Below, one piece after another: positions 36,667-44,170 of a DNA stretch of 64,000 bases. The DNA lies in NCBI RefSeq assembly GCF_036541335.1, contig NZ_JAZHBO010000002.1, forward strand, positions 930,001 through 994,000, read 5' to 3'. The notes beneath the pieces are model-generated. The model searched no databases and had not been told where the DNA came from. It saw only the letters and a list, made by a program, of their open reading frames with translations. Origin of the DNA: Aquilutibacter rugosus. GTDB lineage: Bacteria; Pseudomonadota; Gammaproteobacteria; Xanthomonadales; Xanthomonadaceae. How positions within the stretch are numbered: the stretch's first letter is position 1; each line of letters opens with the position of its first letter. The position numbers were made by a program, and so were the translations under genes.

Positions 36667-37755
36667 TTACTGTTTGGGATCCGATGGCTTGTCCGTTTTT
36701 GGCAGGGCCTTCTTGCGGACTCGCTTAGTGGCTGCTTTCTTGGCCACCGGCTTACTGTTCACCGGCTTGCTGTTCACCGGCTTACTCTCGACCGGAGTGC
36801 TGCCCGACGGGTCGCTTGCCTGTATCGCGGTCGGGCCATGGCGCTCCAGACCTAACTGTCCCCAAGGTGTGGGATTCTCCCGAAGCCACTTGGATGCGAT
36901 CCATTTTTCCCCGGCGATGACCGGCGAACCGCCGTGGAAAGCGAGTTCATCGTTACGCCCGTCCTCGTCCGTATAGGCAAAATAGACCGCCGAGCCCTTT
37001 TGCGGAAAGACCTCAAGACCGGCATGCGGGAAGATGGTACTGCCGCCGGACTCAACGTCATTGAGATACATGACCAGCGTTGCGACGCGATTGCCGCCAT
37101 TCTGAAAATGCACGGCCTCGCCGTTGATGTCGGCACTAAAGAAATCCTGATGCGGCTGGTACTCCGCACCGACGCCGTAGCGCATGATCTGCAGACTCTC
37201 ACCATGTTCAACCGGCACACCAGTGATCTTCGCGATGCGGTCCTCGATACGACGGCACAAGGCATCCTGATAGACCTCGAGAATCAGATTCTCGCTGGTC
37301 CGCCGGTCATCCAGAAAATCTCCGCCGGTCTTGCGATCCACCACTAAGGCGCGCGTCAGCCGATTCTCGGCCAGGGCGATCAGATCATCGCATTCGCCAT
37401 CGGTGAGGAAATGATCGAGCACCACCACATAAGGACGCGTACTGCGAAACGAAATGCGAGCGGCACCGTGATCGGCGTCGATGGTGTTACGGCCCGGATC
37501 GATGACCAGCGGCGCGCAAACCGCAAAGGGTTGCTTGCGACGCTCAATGCTCTGCTGCTCCGCATAATGATCAAAGCTGTCCAGGCGATCCCGCAGCTGA
37601 TTGGTCTTACGGTAGGCCAGATCCGTCAGTTCACTCACTTGCTGATCGCTATAGCCCTGATCAAGCAGCAGCTGTTCGACAACTTGGCGCGGCTGGCCTT
37701 CCTCGTAGCGGTCAAACAGCCACTGGGCCAGATCGCGGTACAACTCAATACTCAT
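36667..37755 (-). CDS. Prolyl 4-hydroxylase-like 2OG-Fe(II) oxygenase with Lys/Pro tail (paralogue 2)
   Basis: 362 residues. Residues 1-60 form a helical domain (RDLAQWLFDRYEEGQP..GYSDQQVSELTDLAYRKT) shared with the neighbouring paralogue. The double-stranded beta-helix oxygenase domain (about 105-293) has iron ligands H202 and D204 (YQPHQDFF) and H274 (LAFHGG), and 2-oxoglutarate-binding K284 (GEKWIASKW). The C-terminal ~45 residues contain repeated SKPVN units and a basic stretch TKRVRKKALPK. Bacterial relatives hydroxylate prolines in proteins; in Pseudomonas the target is EF-Tu. The start overlaps the upstream paralogue stop in ATGA. Confidence 0.88.
   Translation of the reverse strand: MSIELYRDLAQWLFDRYEEGQPRQVVEQLLLDQGYSDQQVSELTDLAYRKTNQLRDRLDSFDHYAEQQSIERRKQPFAVCAPLVIDPGRNTIDADHGAARISFRSTRPYVVVLDHFLTDGECDDLIALAENRLTRALVVDRKTGGDFLDDRRTSENLILEVYQDALCRRIEDRIAKITGVPVEHGESLQIMRYGVGAEYQPHQDFFSADINGEAVHFQNGGNRVATLVMYLNDVESGGSTIFPHAGLEVFPQKGSAVYFAYTDEDGRNDELAFHGGSPVIAGEKWIASKWLRENPTPWGQLGLERHGPTAIQASDPSGSTPVESKPVNSKPVNSKPVAKKAATKRVRKKALPKTDKPSDPKQ
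36746..36790. repeat. Three 15-bp repeats encoding a Ser-Lys-Pro-Val tail
   Basis: Three units based on ACCGGCTTACTGTTC (36746-36760, 36761-36775, 36776-36790; the last diverged) lie inside the hydroxylase gene. Read on the minus strand they encode pentapeptide repeats of the form V-N/E-S-K-P. The period of 15 bases means length changes keep the frame. Confidence 0.8.
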
Positions 37756-38660
37756 TCTGCATCCGAAAAATAAGGTTTGGTGCGCAACCACTTGGATGCA
37801 ATCCACTTTTCACCGCGGACCACCGGCGCGCCGCCATGGAACGAGAGATTATCGCATTCGCCATTGCTGGTCGTATATGCAAAATACACGGCGCAGCCCT
37901 TATGGGGCCGAATGGCCAGGCCTGCATCGGGGAATACGGTGGCGCCGCCGGCCGGCGCATCGTTGAGATACATCACCAGGGTCGCAACGCGCTGACCGCC
38001 CGTATCCGACCGCCGCCGCATAAACGCCCCGTCCGGATCAAAGAAATCGAAATGCGGCCGGTATTCCGCGCCTTCGCTGTATCGCATGACCTGAATGCCC
38101 TCACCGTGCGTGGTGGGCAAACCGGTCAGGCGCTCAATGCGCTCCTCGATACGAACCAGCAAGGGATGCTCACCGCGCTGAAATGTGGCGTAATCGCTGG
38201 TGCGTCGGTCATCAATAACTGCATTACCCGTCTCACGATGCACGACTTCTGCCCGCCGAAGTTCGCTGTGCCCCAAAGCCATCAGCGCATCGCATTCGGC
38301 ATCGGACAGAAAATTACCGAGAAGCACGACATGCGGCCGTTCCACGCTGGCCAGAATGCGCACCGGGCCACCATCGTGCGTAAGCGACAGCAGTGAATTG
38401 TCATCAGGCAGTTCGAGTGCCGCCATGGAGGCAAACAGAGGTACGTCCTGCTCCGTCTCATGGGCTATGTCGTGATCGAACTGAGCCAGCGCCGCATACA
38501 GAGCCTTGGTATTGCGGTACGCGAAATCACACAGTGACTGCACCTGCACGCGATCGTACCCGTGATCCTGCAGATTCCGACGCACCTGCTTTTCGGGGGT
38601 CCCCTCTTCGACTCGCTCAATCAGCCATTGCGCGAGATCCCGATTGATGTTGACGGCCAC
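37752..38660 (-). CDS. Prolyl 4-hydroxylase-like 2OG-Fe(II) oxygenase (paralogue 1)
   Basis: 302 residues. The same N-terminal helical module as its neighbour (RDLAQWLIERVEEGTP..GYDRVQVQSLCDFAYRNT) is followed by a complete oxygenase domain: H203 and D205 (YRPHFDFFDP), H275 (LSFHGG) and K285 (GEKWIASKWLR). It lacks the Lys/Pro tail of the second copy. Start is GTG 38660, with AAGGAGG eight bases upstream; ATG 38687 in the same frame lies before that Shine-Dalgarno sequence. The pair arose by tandem duplication and then diverged substantially, so the two may act on different substrates. Confidence 0.87.
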   Translation of the reverse strand: MAVNINRDLAQWLIERVEEGTPEKQVRRNLQDHGYDRVQVQSLCDFAYRNTKALYAALAQFDHDIAHETEQDVPLFASMAALELPDDNSLLSLTHDGGPVRILASVERPHVVLLGNFLSDAECDALMALGHSELRRAEVVHRETGNAVIDDRRTSDYATFQRGEHPLLVRIEERIERLTGLPTTHGEGIQVMRYSEGAEYRPHFDFFDPDGAFMRRRSDTGGQRVATLVMYLNDAPAGGATVFPDAGLAIRPHKGCAVYFAYTTSNGECDNLSFHGGAPVVRGEKWIASKWLRTKPYFSDAE

Positions 38661-38734
38661 CGCGTTGTCCTCCTTGCTCCTGCGCACAGTGTAGGCGATG
38701 ATCGGCTTTGAATTCTGAGCACAGGTTCATGCAC

Positions 38735-39412
38735 ATGGCCTATACCCTGCACATCTCCAACTGCAATTATTCGTCCTGGTCGCTGCGCGCCTGGGTGTTA
38801 ATGCGAACTCTGGAAATCCGGTTTACCGAGCGCCAGCATTTTTACGGCACCGATAACCGTTCACAATTTCTCACATTCTCACCATCGGCCCTGGTGCCCT
38901 GCCTGCAAGATGGCGACACCACCGTCTGGGAATCGGCCGCAATCGCCGAATATCTGTTCGAGGCGCACCCTGCAATCTGGCCCTTAGACCGCAAGGCCCG
39001 TGCCTTTGCGCGCAGTGCCGCATCCGAGATGCACGCAGGGTTTAATGCATTGCGTTCAATCTGCAACATGAATTGCGGGATCCGCGTAGAGCTACCGGAG
39101 CACGATGCCGCACTGCAACGCGATCTGGACCGATTGCGCCAATTATTTGAGCAAGGTATCGCGGAGTATCGCGGCCCTTACTTGGCCGGTTCGCGGTTCA
39201 CTGCCGCCGATGCCTTTTACTGTCCGGTCGCGTTTCGCATGCAGACTTACGGCATTTCTTTGGGTCCAACCGCCGACGGCTACATGAGTCGCTTGCGGGA
39301 GTTGCCGGCAATGGCTGAGTGGTATCAGCGCGCTCTGAAAGAAACGCAGCGTTCCGAACCGCACGAACAATCCATTGCAGGACGCATCACCGCAGACTTG
39401 CGCGCCGCTTAG
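38735..39412 (+). CDS. Glutathione S-transferase family protein
   Basis: 225 residues. The N-terminal thioredoxin-like domain shows SNCNYSSWSLRAWVLM with a probable catalytic Ser, LVPCLQDGDTTVWESAAIAEYL (the conserved SNAIL/TRATL-like ESAAI glutathione-binding motif), and an all-helical C-terminal domain with GPYLAGSRFTAADAFYCPV. The substrate is unknown. ATG 38735 is chosen because AGG is nine bases upstream; ATG 38729 is an alternative. The stop overlaps the convergent TetR gene by four bases. Confidence 0.88.
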   Translation: MAYTLHISNCNYSSWSLRAWVLMRTLEIRFTERQHFYGTDNRSQFLTFSPSALVPCLQDGDTTVWESAAIAEYLFEAHPAIWPLDRKARAFARSAASEMHAGFNALRSICNMNCGIRVELPEHDAALQRDLDRLRQLFEQGIAEYRGPYLAGSRFTAADAFYCPVAFRMQTYGISLGPTADGYMSRLRELPAMAEWYQRALKETQRSEPHEQSIAGRITADLRAA

Positions 39413-40128
39413 TTGGCCTCTGTCGCCACAGAATGCGGTGGCAGCTTAGTGCCCAGAGTGCGGGCTCCCACCAGAATCATGCGCACCATTGTCGCCAACT
39501 GATCGACCAGCTCGGCATCGCGCTCCGGCGGCAAATCTACCGCCATCGCACCAACGGCAAAGGCCAGACGTGTAATCGCTTTAGCTGCTAAGGCCGGATC
39601 GCGCAGGGCCACTCCATCGGCCGCGGCAAAGCGAATCAGATCGACCTGCAGTTCGTCTTCAAAAAAGGTCAGCTCACGATCGACAGCGCGCTTGAATGCA
39701 TCCGAGCCTACCGTGCCTTCGCGCAGTAATACATGCAGAAGACGGTCGTCGGCGCGGACCTGTTCCATAAACACTTCGACGGAGTTGCGGATCACGCCGT
39801 TGCTTAAAGTAGCGCGCCGGCGTGCGGCACCGACAATACGGCGCAGGGACTGGCCCGCCAAATCGATTAGCGCGACAGCCAGGTCGTCAACATCACGAAA
39901 GTGGCGGTAAAAGCTGTTCGGCGCAATCCCGGCTTCGCGGGCCACCTCGCGCAAGCTCAGACTCGAGACGCTCCGATGGGGCCCAATGAGCCGCAGAGCG
40001 GCTGCTAGCAAATCCTCCCGCGAGATGGTGGCTTTACGGCCGACCGCCGAATGCTCAGCCTCGGGCAGGTTTGCGATGAGGGTTGGATTGGTCAATTGGG
40101 CGGGCTCATGCGGCATCCTGAATAGCAT
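39409..40128 (-). CDS. FabR/DesT-type TetR regulator of unsaturated fatty acid synthesis
   Basis: 239 residues. The helix-turn-helix SLSLREVAREAGIAPNSFYRHFRDVDDL (about 66-93) is almost the same as in E. coli FabR, and VIRNSVEVFMEQV later also matches. FabR and DesT sense the unsaturated/saturated acyl-CoA ratio and repress fab or desaturase genes. Here it diverges from a reductase-desaturase pair, the DesT-like arrangement, with a perfect palindrome in the 59-base gap. ATG 40128 is used; ATG 40116 is an alternative. Autoregulation is likely. Confidence 0.85.
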   Translation of the reverse strand: MLFRMPHEPAQLTNPTLIANLPEAEHSAVGRKATISREDLLAAALRLIGPHRSVSSLSLREVAREAGIAPNSFYRHFRDVDDLAVALIDLAGQSLRRIVGAARRRATLSNGVIRNSVEVFMEQVRADDRLLHVLLREGTVGSDAFKRAVDRELTFFEDELQVDLIRFAAADGVALRDPALAAKAITRLAFAVGAMAVDLPPERDAELVDQLATMVRMILVGARTLGTKLPPHSVATEAN

Positions 40129-40141
40129 AACGATTTTATAA

Positions 40142-40155
40142 TATACACGTGTATA
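40142..40155. promoter_or_regulatory. Palindromic operator between the TetR and desaturase genes
   Basis: TATACACGTGTATA is a perfect 14-bp palindrome in the divergent intergenic region, the expected type of site for a homodimeric TetR regulator. A related half-site TGTATA occurs again at 40174-40179. Confidence 0.7.
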
Positions 40156-40187
40156 GACATTTGTATGTTTATCTGTATATTGACGCT

Positions 40188-41312
40188 ATGTCTGCCGTCC
40201 CCAGCGCCACTCTGCCCCCCGTCGTCGACTCCTTGAACTCCGTACTGCGACGGGTTGTCGCTCCGATTGCACCGCCTGGAGCCGTAGATTACTGGCTTTC
40301 CCGCTTGAATCCCCGCTGGTCACGTCTGCGCCCCCGTGCCCGCGTCGTCGCACGACGCCGGGAATCCTCCGATGCCGTCACCCTGATCTTGCGCCCGCCA
40401 ATTGCCTGGTCGGGGTTCGAGCCGGGTCAGCACGTGAATATCGGCGTCGAGTTGGACGGGGCACGCCATACGCGCAGCTACAGCCTGACCGATATTCCAA
40501 AACGCGACGGCTTGATTTCGATCACGGTTAAATCGGTCGAAGGCGGTTCCGTCAGCCACCATCTCTGTCACGATCTGCAAACAGGCGAGTATCTGGACAT
40601 TGGCCCGGCATTCGGCGATCTGCGCTTGCCTTCGACGGCTGCACCTTCCCTGCTGATGGCTGCCGGCAGTGGCATCACCCCGATGATCTCGTTGATCCGT
40701 GCTCAGGCGGCGTCAGGAATGCCTTCGCCACTGACGCTGCTGTACTGGGCGCGACATCGCGACCGTTTGTGTTTTACCGCGGAGCTGCGGGCACTGGCTG
40801 AGCAATTTCCTCAGTTTTCTGTGCGTTTTGCCCTAACCGGCGATGCGCCGGAGCATCCCGATGAGTCGGCCGGCCGTTTAAGCCCCACCACGTTGCCTTC
40901 GCTGCTGTCCGACCGGACAAAGCAACATGTGCTGGCTTGCGGACCCTTTGAGTTCGTGGCGACGGCTCGTGATGCCACTGCCGCTATGGCGCTGAGTTTT
41001 GCCGCCGAGGCCTTCAGTCCGCCACCGATTTCCACCGATGCGGACACGGAGCACGGCACCGTGGACATCACGCTGACGCGCTCGGGCCGCACAGTAACGA
41101 TTCCGCGCGGCCAATTGCTCCTTGATGCGCTCGAAGCTGCAGGCATTCGTCCCGCCTCGGGCTGCCGCATCGGCATCTGTAATACCTGCGCCTGCGGCAA
41201 GCAGAGCGGCACCACTCGCAGTCTCCATGCCTCAGAGCCGGAGCACGAGCCTACTATCGCGCTCAAGTTGTGCGTCAACCGCGCAATCAACGACCTTGTT
41301 CTGGAACTGTAA
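40188..41312 (+). CDS. Ferredoxin reductase with C-terminal [2Fe-2S] domain, partner of the desaturase
   Basis: 374 residues. Modules in order: an FAD-binding beta-barrel (about 60-160) with the RSYSLTD flavin motif, an NAD(P)H-binding domain (about 165-270) starting LLMAAGSGITPMISLIRA, and a plant-type ferredoxin domain with cluster ligands C326, C331, C334 and C362 (CRIGICNTC...KLC). It passes electrons from NAD(P)H to the di-iron desaturase encoded three bases downstream, like P. aeruginosa DesC. ATG 40188 is preferred; an in-frame GTG at 40149 lies within the operator. Confidence 0.92.
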   Translation: MSAVPSATLPPVVDSLNSVLRRVVAPIAPPGAVDYWLSRLNPRWSRLRPRARVVARRRESSDAVTLILRPPIAWSGFEPGQHVNIGVELDGARHTRSYSLTDIPKRDGLISITVKSVEGGSVSHHLCHDLQTGEYLDIGPAFGDLRLPSTAAPSLLMAAGSGITPMISLIRAQAASGMPSPLTLLYWARHRDRLCFTAELRALAEQFPQFSVRFALTGDAPEHPDESAGRLSPTTLPSLLSDRTKQHVLACGPFEFVATARDATAAMALSFAAEAFSPPPISTDADTEHGTVDITLTRSGRTVTIPRGQLLLDALEAAGIRPASGCRIGICNTCACGKQSGTTRSLHASEPEHEPTIALKLCVNRAINDLVLEL

Positions 41313-41315
41313 TCC

Positions 41316-42458
41316 GTGACCGCTACTCCTCACGTTTCGCCGCGCAGTCGTGCGCTTTCTGCAACCGAACTGGATCAGTTCGGCGCTGAGCTCGATGCGC
41401 TGCGTCTGCGCACGCTGGCAGATCTCGGCGCCGACGATGCCCGCTATATTCGTTCCATACTTGCCGCTGTGCGCTGGACCGGCCTACTCGGCCGCCTGGT
41501 TCTGATGATCGGTGCCATTGCCGGCTCGACCGTAGCGCCGGCCATGCTGTGGCCCCTGTGCATCAGCGGCACGCTGATTCTGGCGCTCTCCAAGATTCTG
41601 GAAAACATGGAGCTCGGCCACAACGTCATGCACGGTCAGTACGACTGGATGGGCGATCCGCATCTGCAAGGTCAGACCTACGAGTGGGATATCGCCGGCA
41701 CCAGCGACAACTGGCGTCAGACCCACAACCATCACCATCACACCTGGACCAACGTACGTGGCATGGATGCCGACATCGGCTACGGCCTACTGCGGCTGTT
41801 CCCGGAGCAGCGCTGGACACCGTATTACCTCATTCAACCCGTGGTGGCCGTAATTTTTGCAGCGCTGTTCGAATGGGGTATCGCCCTGCAGAACGTACGG
41901 ATCGGTCGCTGGTTCAAGGGTCGCATCAGTGCGCTGCAGCTATGGCAGGTGTTTCGTCCGGTAGGCCGCAAGATGGGCAAACAGGCACTGCGCGACTACG
42001 TGTTCTTTCCGCTGTTGGCCGGCCCCTTCTTTCTGCCGGTGCTGCTCGGCAATGTCGTGGCCAATATCCTGCGTAATCTCTGGACCTACACCGTCATCTT
42101 TTGCGGTCACTTTACGGCCGATGCCGAAACCTTCTCGCGTGAATCGGTCCGCGGCGAAAGTCGTGGTGCGTGGTACCGCCGCCAACTGCTCGGCTCCTCG
42201 AATATCCGCGGTAGCCGCTGGCTCGATTTGCTTACCGGCAATCTGAGCCATCAGATTGAGCACCATTTTTATCCCGATGTACCGGCCAACCGCTACGCCG
42301 CCATGGCTGTCGAAGTGCGGGCCATCTGCCGGCGCTACGGGCAGCATTACAATACCGGTTCGATGGGTCGCCAATGCGCCCAAGTCTCCTGGCGCATCCT
42401 GCGCTATGCCTTGCCGAACGGAGTCAGGCTGCGGCGCCTAGCCGTACGCAAAGCCTGA
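41316..42458 (+). CDS. Membrane fatty acid (acyl-CoA/acyl-lipid) desaturase
   Basis: 380 residues. The three histidine boxes that bind the di-iron centre are present: GHNVMHGQ (H102, H106), THNHHHHTW (H137-H142) and HQIEHHFYP (H312-H317). Hydrophobic segments around 55-95, 170-192 and 230-262 fit a four-helix membrane protein. It introduces a cis double bond into a fatty acyl chain; the regiospecificity is not visible. Start is GTG 41316. It forms an operon with the reductase and is probably repressed by the divergent FabR/DesT-like protein when unsaturated lipids suffice. Confidence 0.92.
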   Translation: MTATPHVSPRSRALSATELDQFGAELDALRLRTLADLGADDARYIRSILAAVRWTGLLGRLVLMIGAIAGSTVAPAMLWPLCISGTLILALSKILENMELGHNVMHGQYDWMGDPHLQGQTYEWDIAGTSDNWRQTHNHHHHTWTNVRGMDADIGYGLLRLFPEQRWTPYYLIQPVVAVIFAALFEWGIALQNVRIGRWFKGRISALQLWQVFRPVGRKMGKQALRDYVFFPLLAGPFFLPVLLGNVVANILRNLWTYTVIFCGHFTADAETFSRESVRGESRGAWYRRQLLGSSNIRGSRWLDLLTGNLSHQIEHHFYPDVPANRYAAMAVEVRAICRRYGQHYNTGSMGRQCAQVSWRILRYALPNGVRLRRLAVRKA

Positions 42459-42464
42459 AATACA

Positions 42465-42491
42465 AAAGGCCCGCAGATGTTGCGGGCCTTT
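42465..42491. terminator. Terminator between the desaturase and ssb
   Basis: AAAGGCCCGCA (42465-42475) pairs with TGCGGGCCTTT (42481-42491) over a five-base loop, between convergent genes. Confidence 0.85.
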
Positions 42492-42519
42492 GTCTGATTC
42501 GATGCCTGTCGGCTGAAAA

Positions 42520-43008
42520 TCAGAACGGAATGTCGTCGTCACCGAAGTCTTTGAAATCGGCTGCGGCTGCAGGTGCCGGAGTCGCCTCAGGCTTTTTCTG
42601 ATAACCGCCTTGCGACGCGTCACGGCGCGGAGCAAAACCGCCGCTGCTGCCGGCATTGTCGCCACGGCCATCGCCACGGCCACCTAGCATCTGCATTTCA
42701 TCGCCAATGATATCGGTGGTGTACCGCTCGATACCGTCCTGGCCCGTGTACTTGTCGTAGCGGATGGAGCCCTCGACATACACTTGCGAACCCTTTTTCA
42801 GATACTCGCCGGCGATTTCGCCCAGCTTGCCGAAAAAGGTCACGCGGTGCCATTCAGTGCGTTCCTGGGTATTGCCGTCGCGGTCTTTGCGGACCGACGT
42901 AGTGGCCAGACTGACCTTGGCGATGGCCATGCCGCCTTGGGTGTATTTGACTTCCGGGTCATTGCCGACATTGCCGACCAGAATGACCTTGTTAATGCCA
43001 CGTGCCAT
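42520..43008 (-). CDS. ssb: Single-stranded DNA-binding protein
   Basis: 162 residues. The OB-fold (about 1-110) starts ARGINKVILVGNVGNDPE and includes EWHRVTFFGKLGEIAGEYL and GSQVYVEGSIRYDKY. A flexible Gly/Arg- and Ala-rich linker leads to the acidic tip DFKDFGDDDIPF, which docks repair and replication partners. AGGA is eight bases before the ATG. A small hairpin lies in its leader. Confidence 0.97.
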   Translation of the reverse strand: MARGINKVILVGNVGNDPEVKYTQGGMAIAKVSLATTSVRKDRDGNTQERTEWHRVTFFGKLGEIAGEYLKKGSQVYVEGSIRYDKYTGQDGIERYTTDIIGDEMQMLGGRGDGRGDNAGSSGGFAPRRDASQGGYQKKPEATPAPAAAADFKDFGDDDIPF

Positions 43009-43030
43009 TGTGAATTCCTGTAATTTCCGA

Positions 43031-43063
43031 CGCCGACAAGCTCGGCGTTCTCAGTTGATTATA
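43031..43063 (-). promoter_or_regulatory. ssb promoter -10 and leader hairpin
   Basis: On the minus strand a consensus TATAAT (43063-43058) precedes ssb. The leader contains the inverted repeat CGCCGA/TCGGCG (43031-43036 and 43042-43047), a small stem-loop upstream of the ribosome site. Confidence 0.5.
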
Positions 43064-43150
43064 AGCGCCAGTTCGCAGGTATCGGGAATGACCGCGACAC
43101 CTTTGAGCGAAGCCCCCGCCGTTGGGCGACGGTTGGGGCCTTCGAACAAC

Positions 43151-43156
43151 TATAAT
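43151..43156 (+). promoter_or_regulatory. -10 element before the polyprenyl synthase gene
   Basis: A consensus TATAAT lies 18 bases before ATG 43175, with a predicted leader of about 12 bases. The -35 is weak. Confidence 0.5.
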
Positions 43157-43174
43157 TAGCGTTTGTCGCACGGA

Positions 43175-44170
43175 ATGAAACTGAACATGACGCCCAACAC
43201 GCTCGACTTGCCCGCCATTCAAGCGCTCGCCAAGCCGGACATGGACGCCGTTGACCAGCTGATCCGCAGCCGACTGGCATCGGACGTGGTGCTGATTAAT
43301 CAGGTCGCCGAATACATCATCTCGGCCGGTGGCAAGCGCCTGCGCCCTATGTTGCTCCTGCTCGCCGCTGCGGCCCGGGGCCATCGCGGTGCGGACGCCC
43401 ACCAGCTGGCCGCCGTGGTGGAGTTCATCCACACCTCCACGCTGTTGCACGATGACGTGGTCGACGAGTCCGATCTGCGTCGCGGTCGTCGCACCGCCAA
43501 CGCGGTTTGGGGCAATGCCACGAGCGTGCTGGTCGGCGACTTCCTGTACTCGCGTTCGTTCCAGCTGATGGTCGAGCTCGACCGCATGCCGATCATGCAG
43601 GTCCTGGCCGACACCACCAACCGCATCGCCGAGGGTGAGGTGCTGCAGCTGCTGCACGTCCACAACCCCGATACCGACGAACCCGCCTATTTGCGCGTCA
43701 TTGAGCGCAAGACGGCCGTTCTGTTTGCTGCCGCTACTCGCCTAGGCGCGTACCTGGCCGGTGCGGACGAGGTCATTCAGCAGCGCTTCTTTGACTACGG
43801 CATGGCGCTGGGCTATGCGTTCCAGATTGCTGATGACGTGCTCGACTATGCCTCGGATGCGGAAACGCTCGGCAAGAACCTGGGTGACGATCTGGCCGAA
43901 GGCAAGGCCACGCTGCCACTGATCCACGCGATCCGACACAGCGATGCCGCCACTGCGCAATCCTTGCGCAAGGCACTGGAAACCGGTGACAAACAAGCGA
44001 TGCCCGCCGTGCTCGAAGCGATTCGTGCCTGCGGCAGCCTGGACTACAGCGAACAGCAAGCACAGCACTATGCGCAACAGGCAAAGGAGGCGCTAGCCGG
44101 CCTGCCGGAGAACGACTATCTGGCCGCTCTGCGCGGACTGGCCGACTATGCCGTCGCGCGTCGCAATTAA
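43175..44170 (+). CDS. ispB: Polyprenyl (octaprenyl) diphosphate synthase
   Basis: 331 residues. Trans-prenyltransferase that builds the quinone side chain from farnesyl and isopentenyl diphosphates. The first aspartate-rich motif is LLHDDVVDESDLRRG and the second is IADDVLDYASD, with GGKRLRPMLLLLAA before them. Chain length cannot be set from sequence alone; octaprenyl is usual for gammaproteobacteria. ATG 43175 or 43187 could be the start; neither has a convincing Shine-Dalgarno sequence. The stop overlaps the convergent fusion gene by four bases. Confidence 0.92.
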   Translation: MKLNMTPNTLDLPAIQALAKPDMDAVDQLIRSRLASDVVLINQVAEYIISAGGKRLRPMLLLLAAAARGHRGADAHQLAAVVEFIHTSTLLHDDVVDESDLRRGRRTANAVWGNATSVLVGDFLYSRSFQLMVELDRMPIMQVLADTTNRIAEGEVLQLLHVHNPDTDEPAYLRVIERKTAVLFAAATRLGAYLAGADEVIQQRFFDYGMALGYAFQIADDVLDYASDAETLGKNLGDDLAEGKATLPLIHAIRHSDAATAQSLRKALETGDKQAMPAVLEAIRACGSLDYSEQQAQHYAQQAKEALAGLPENDYLAALRGLADYAVARRN

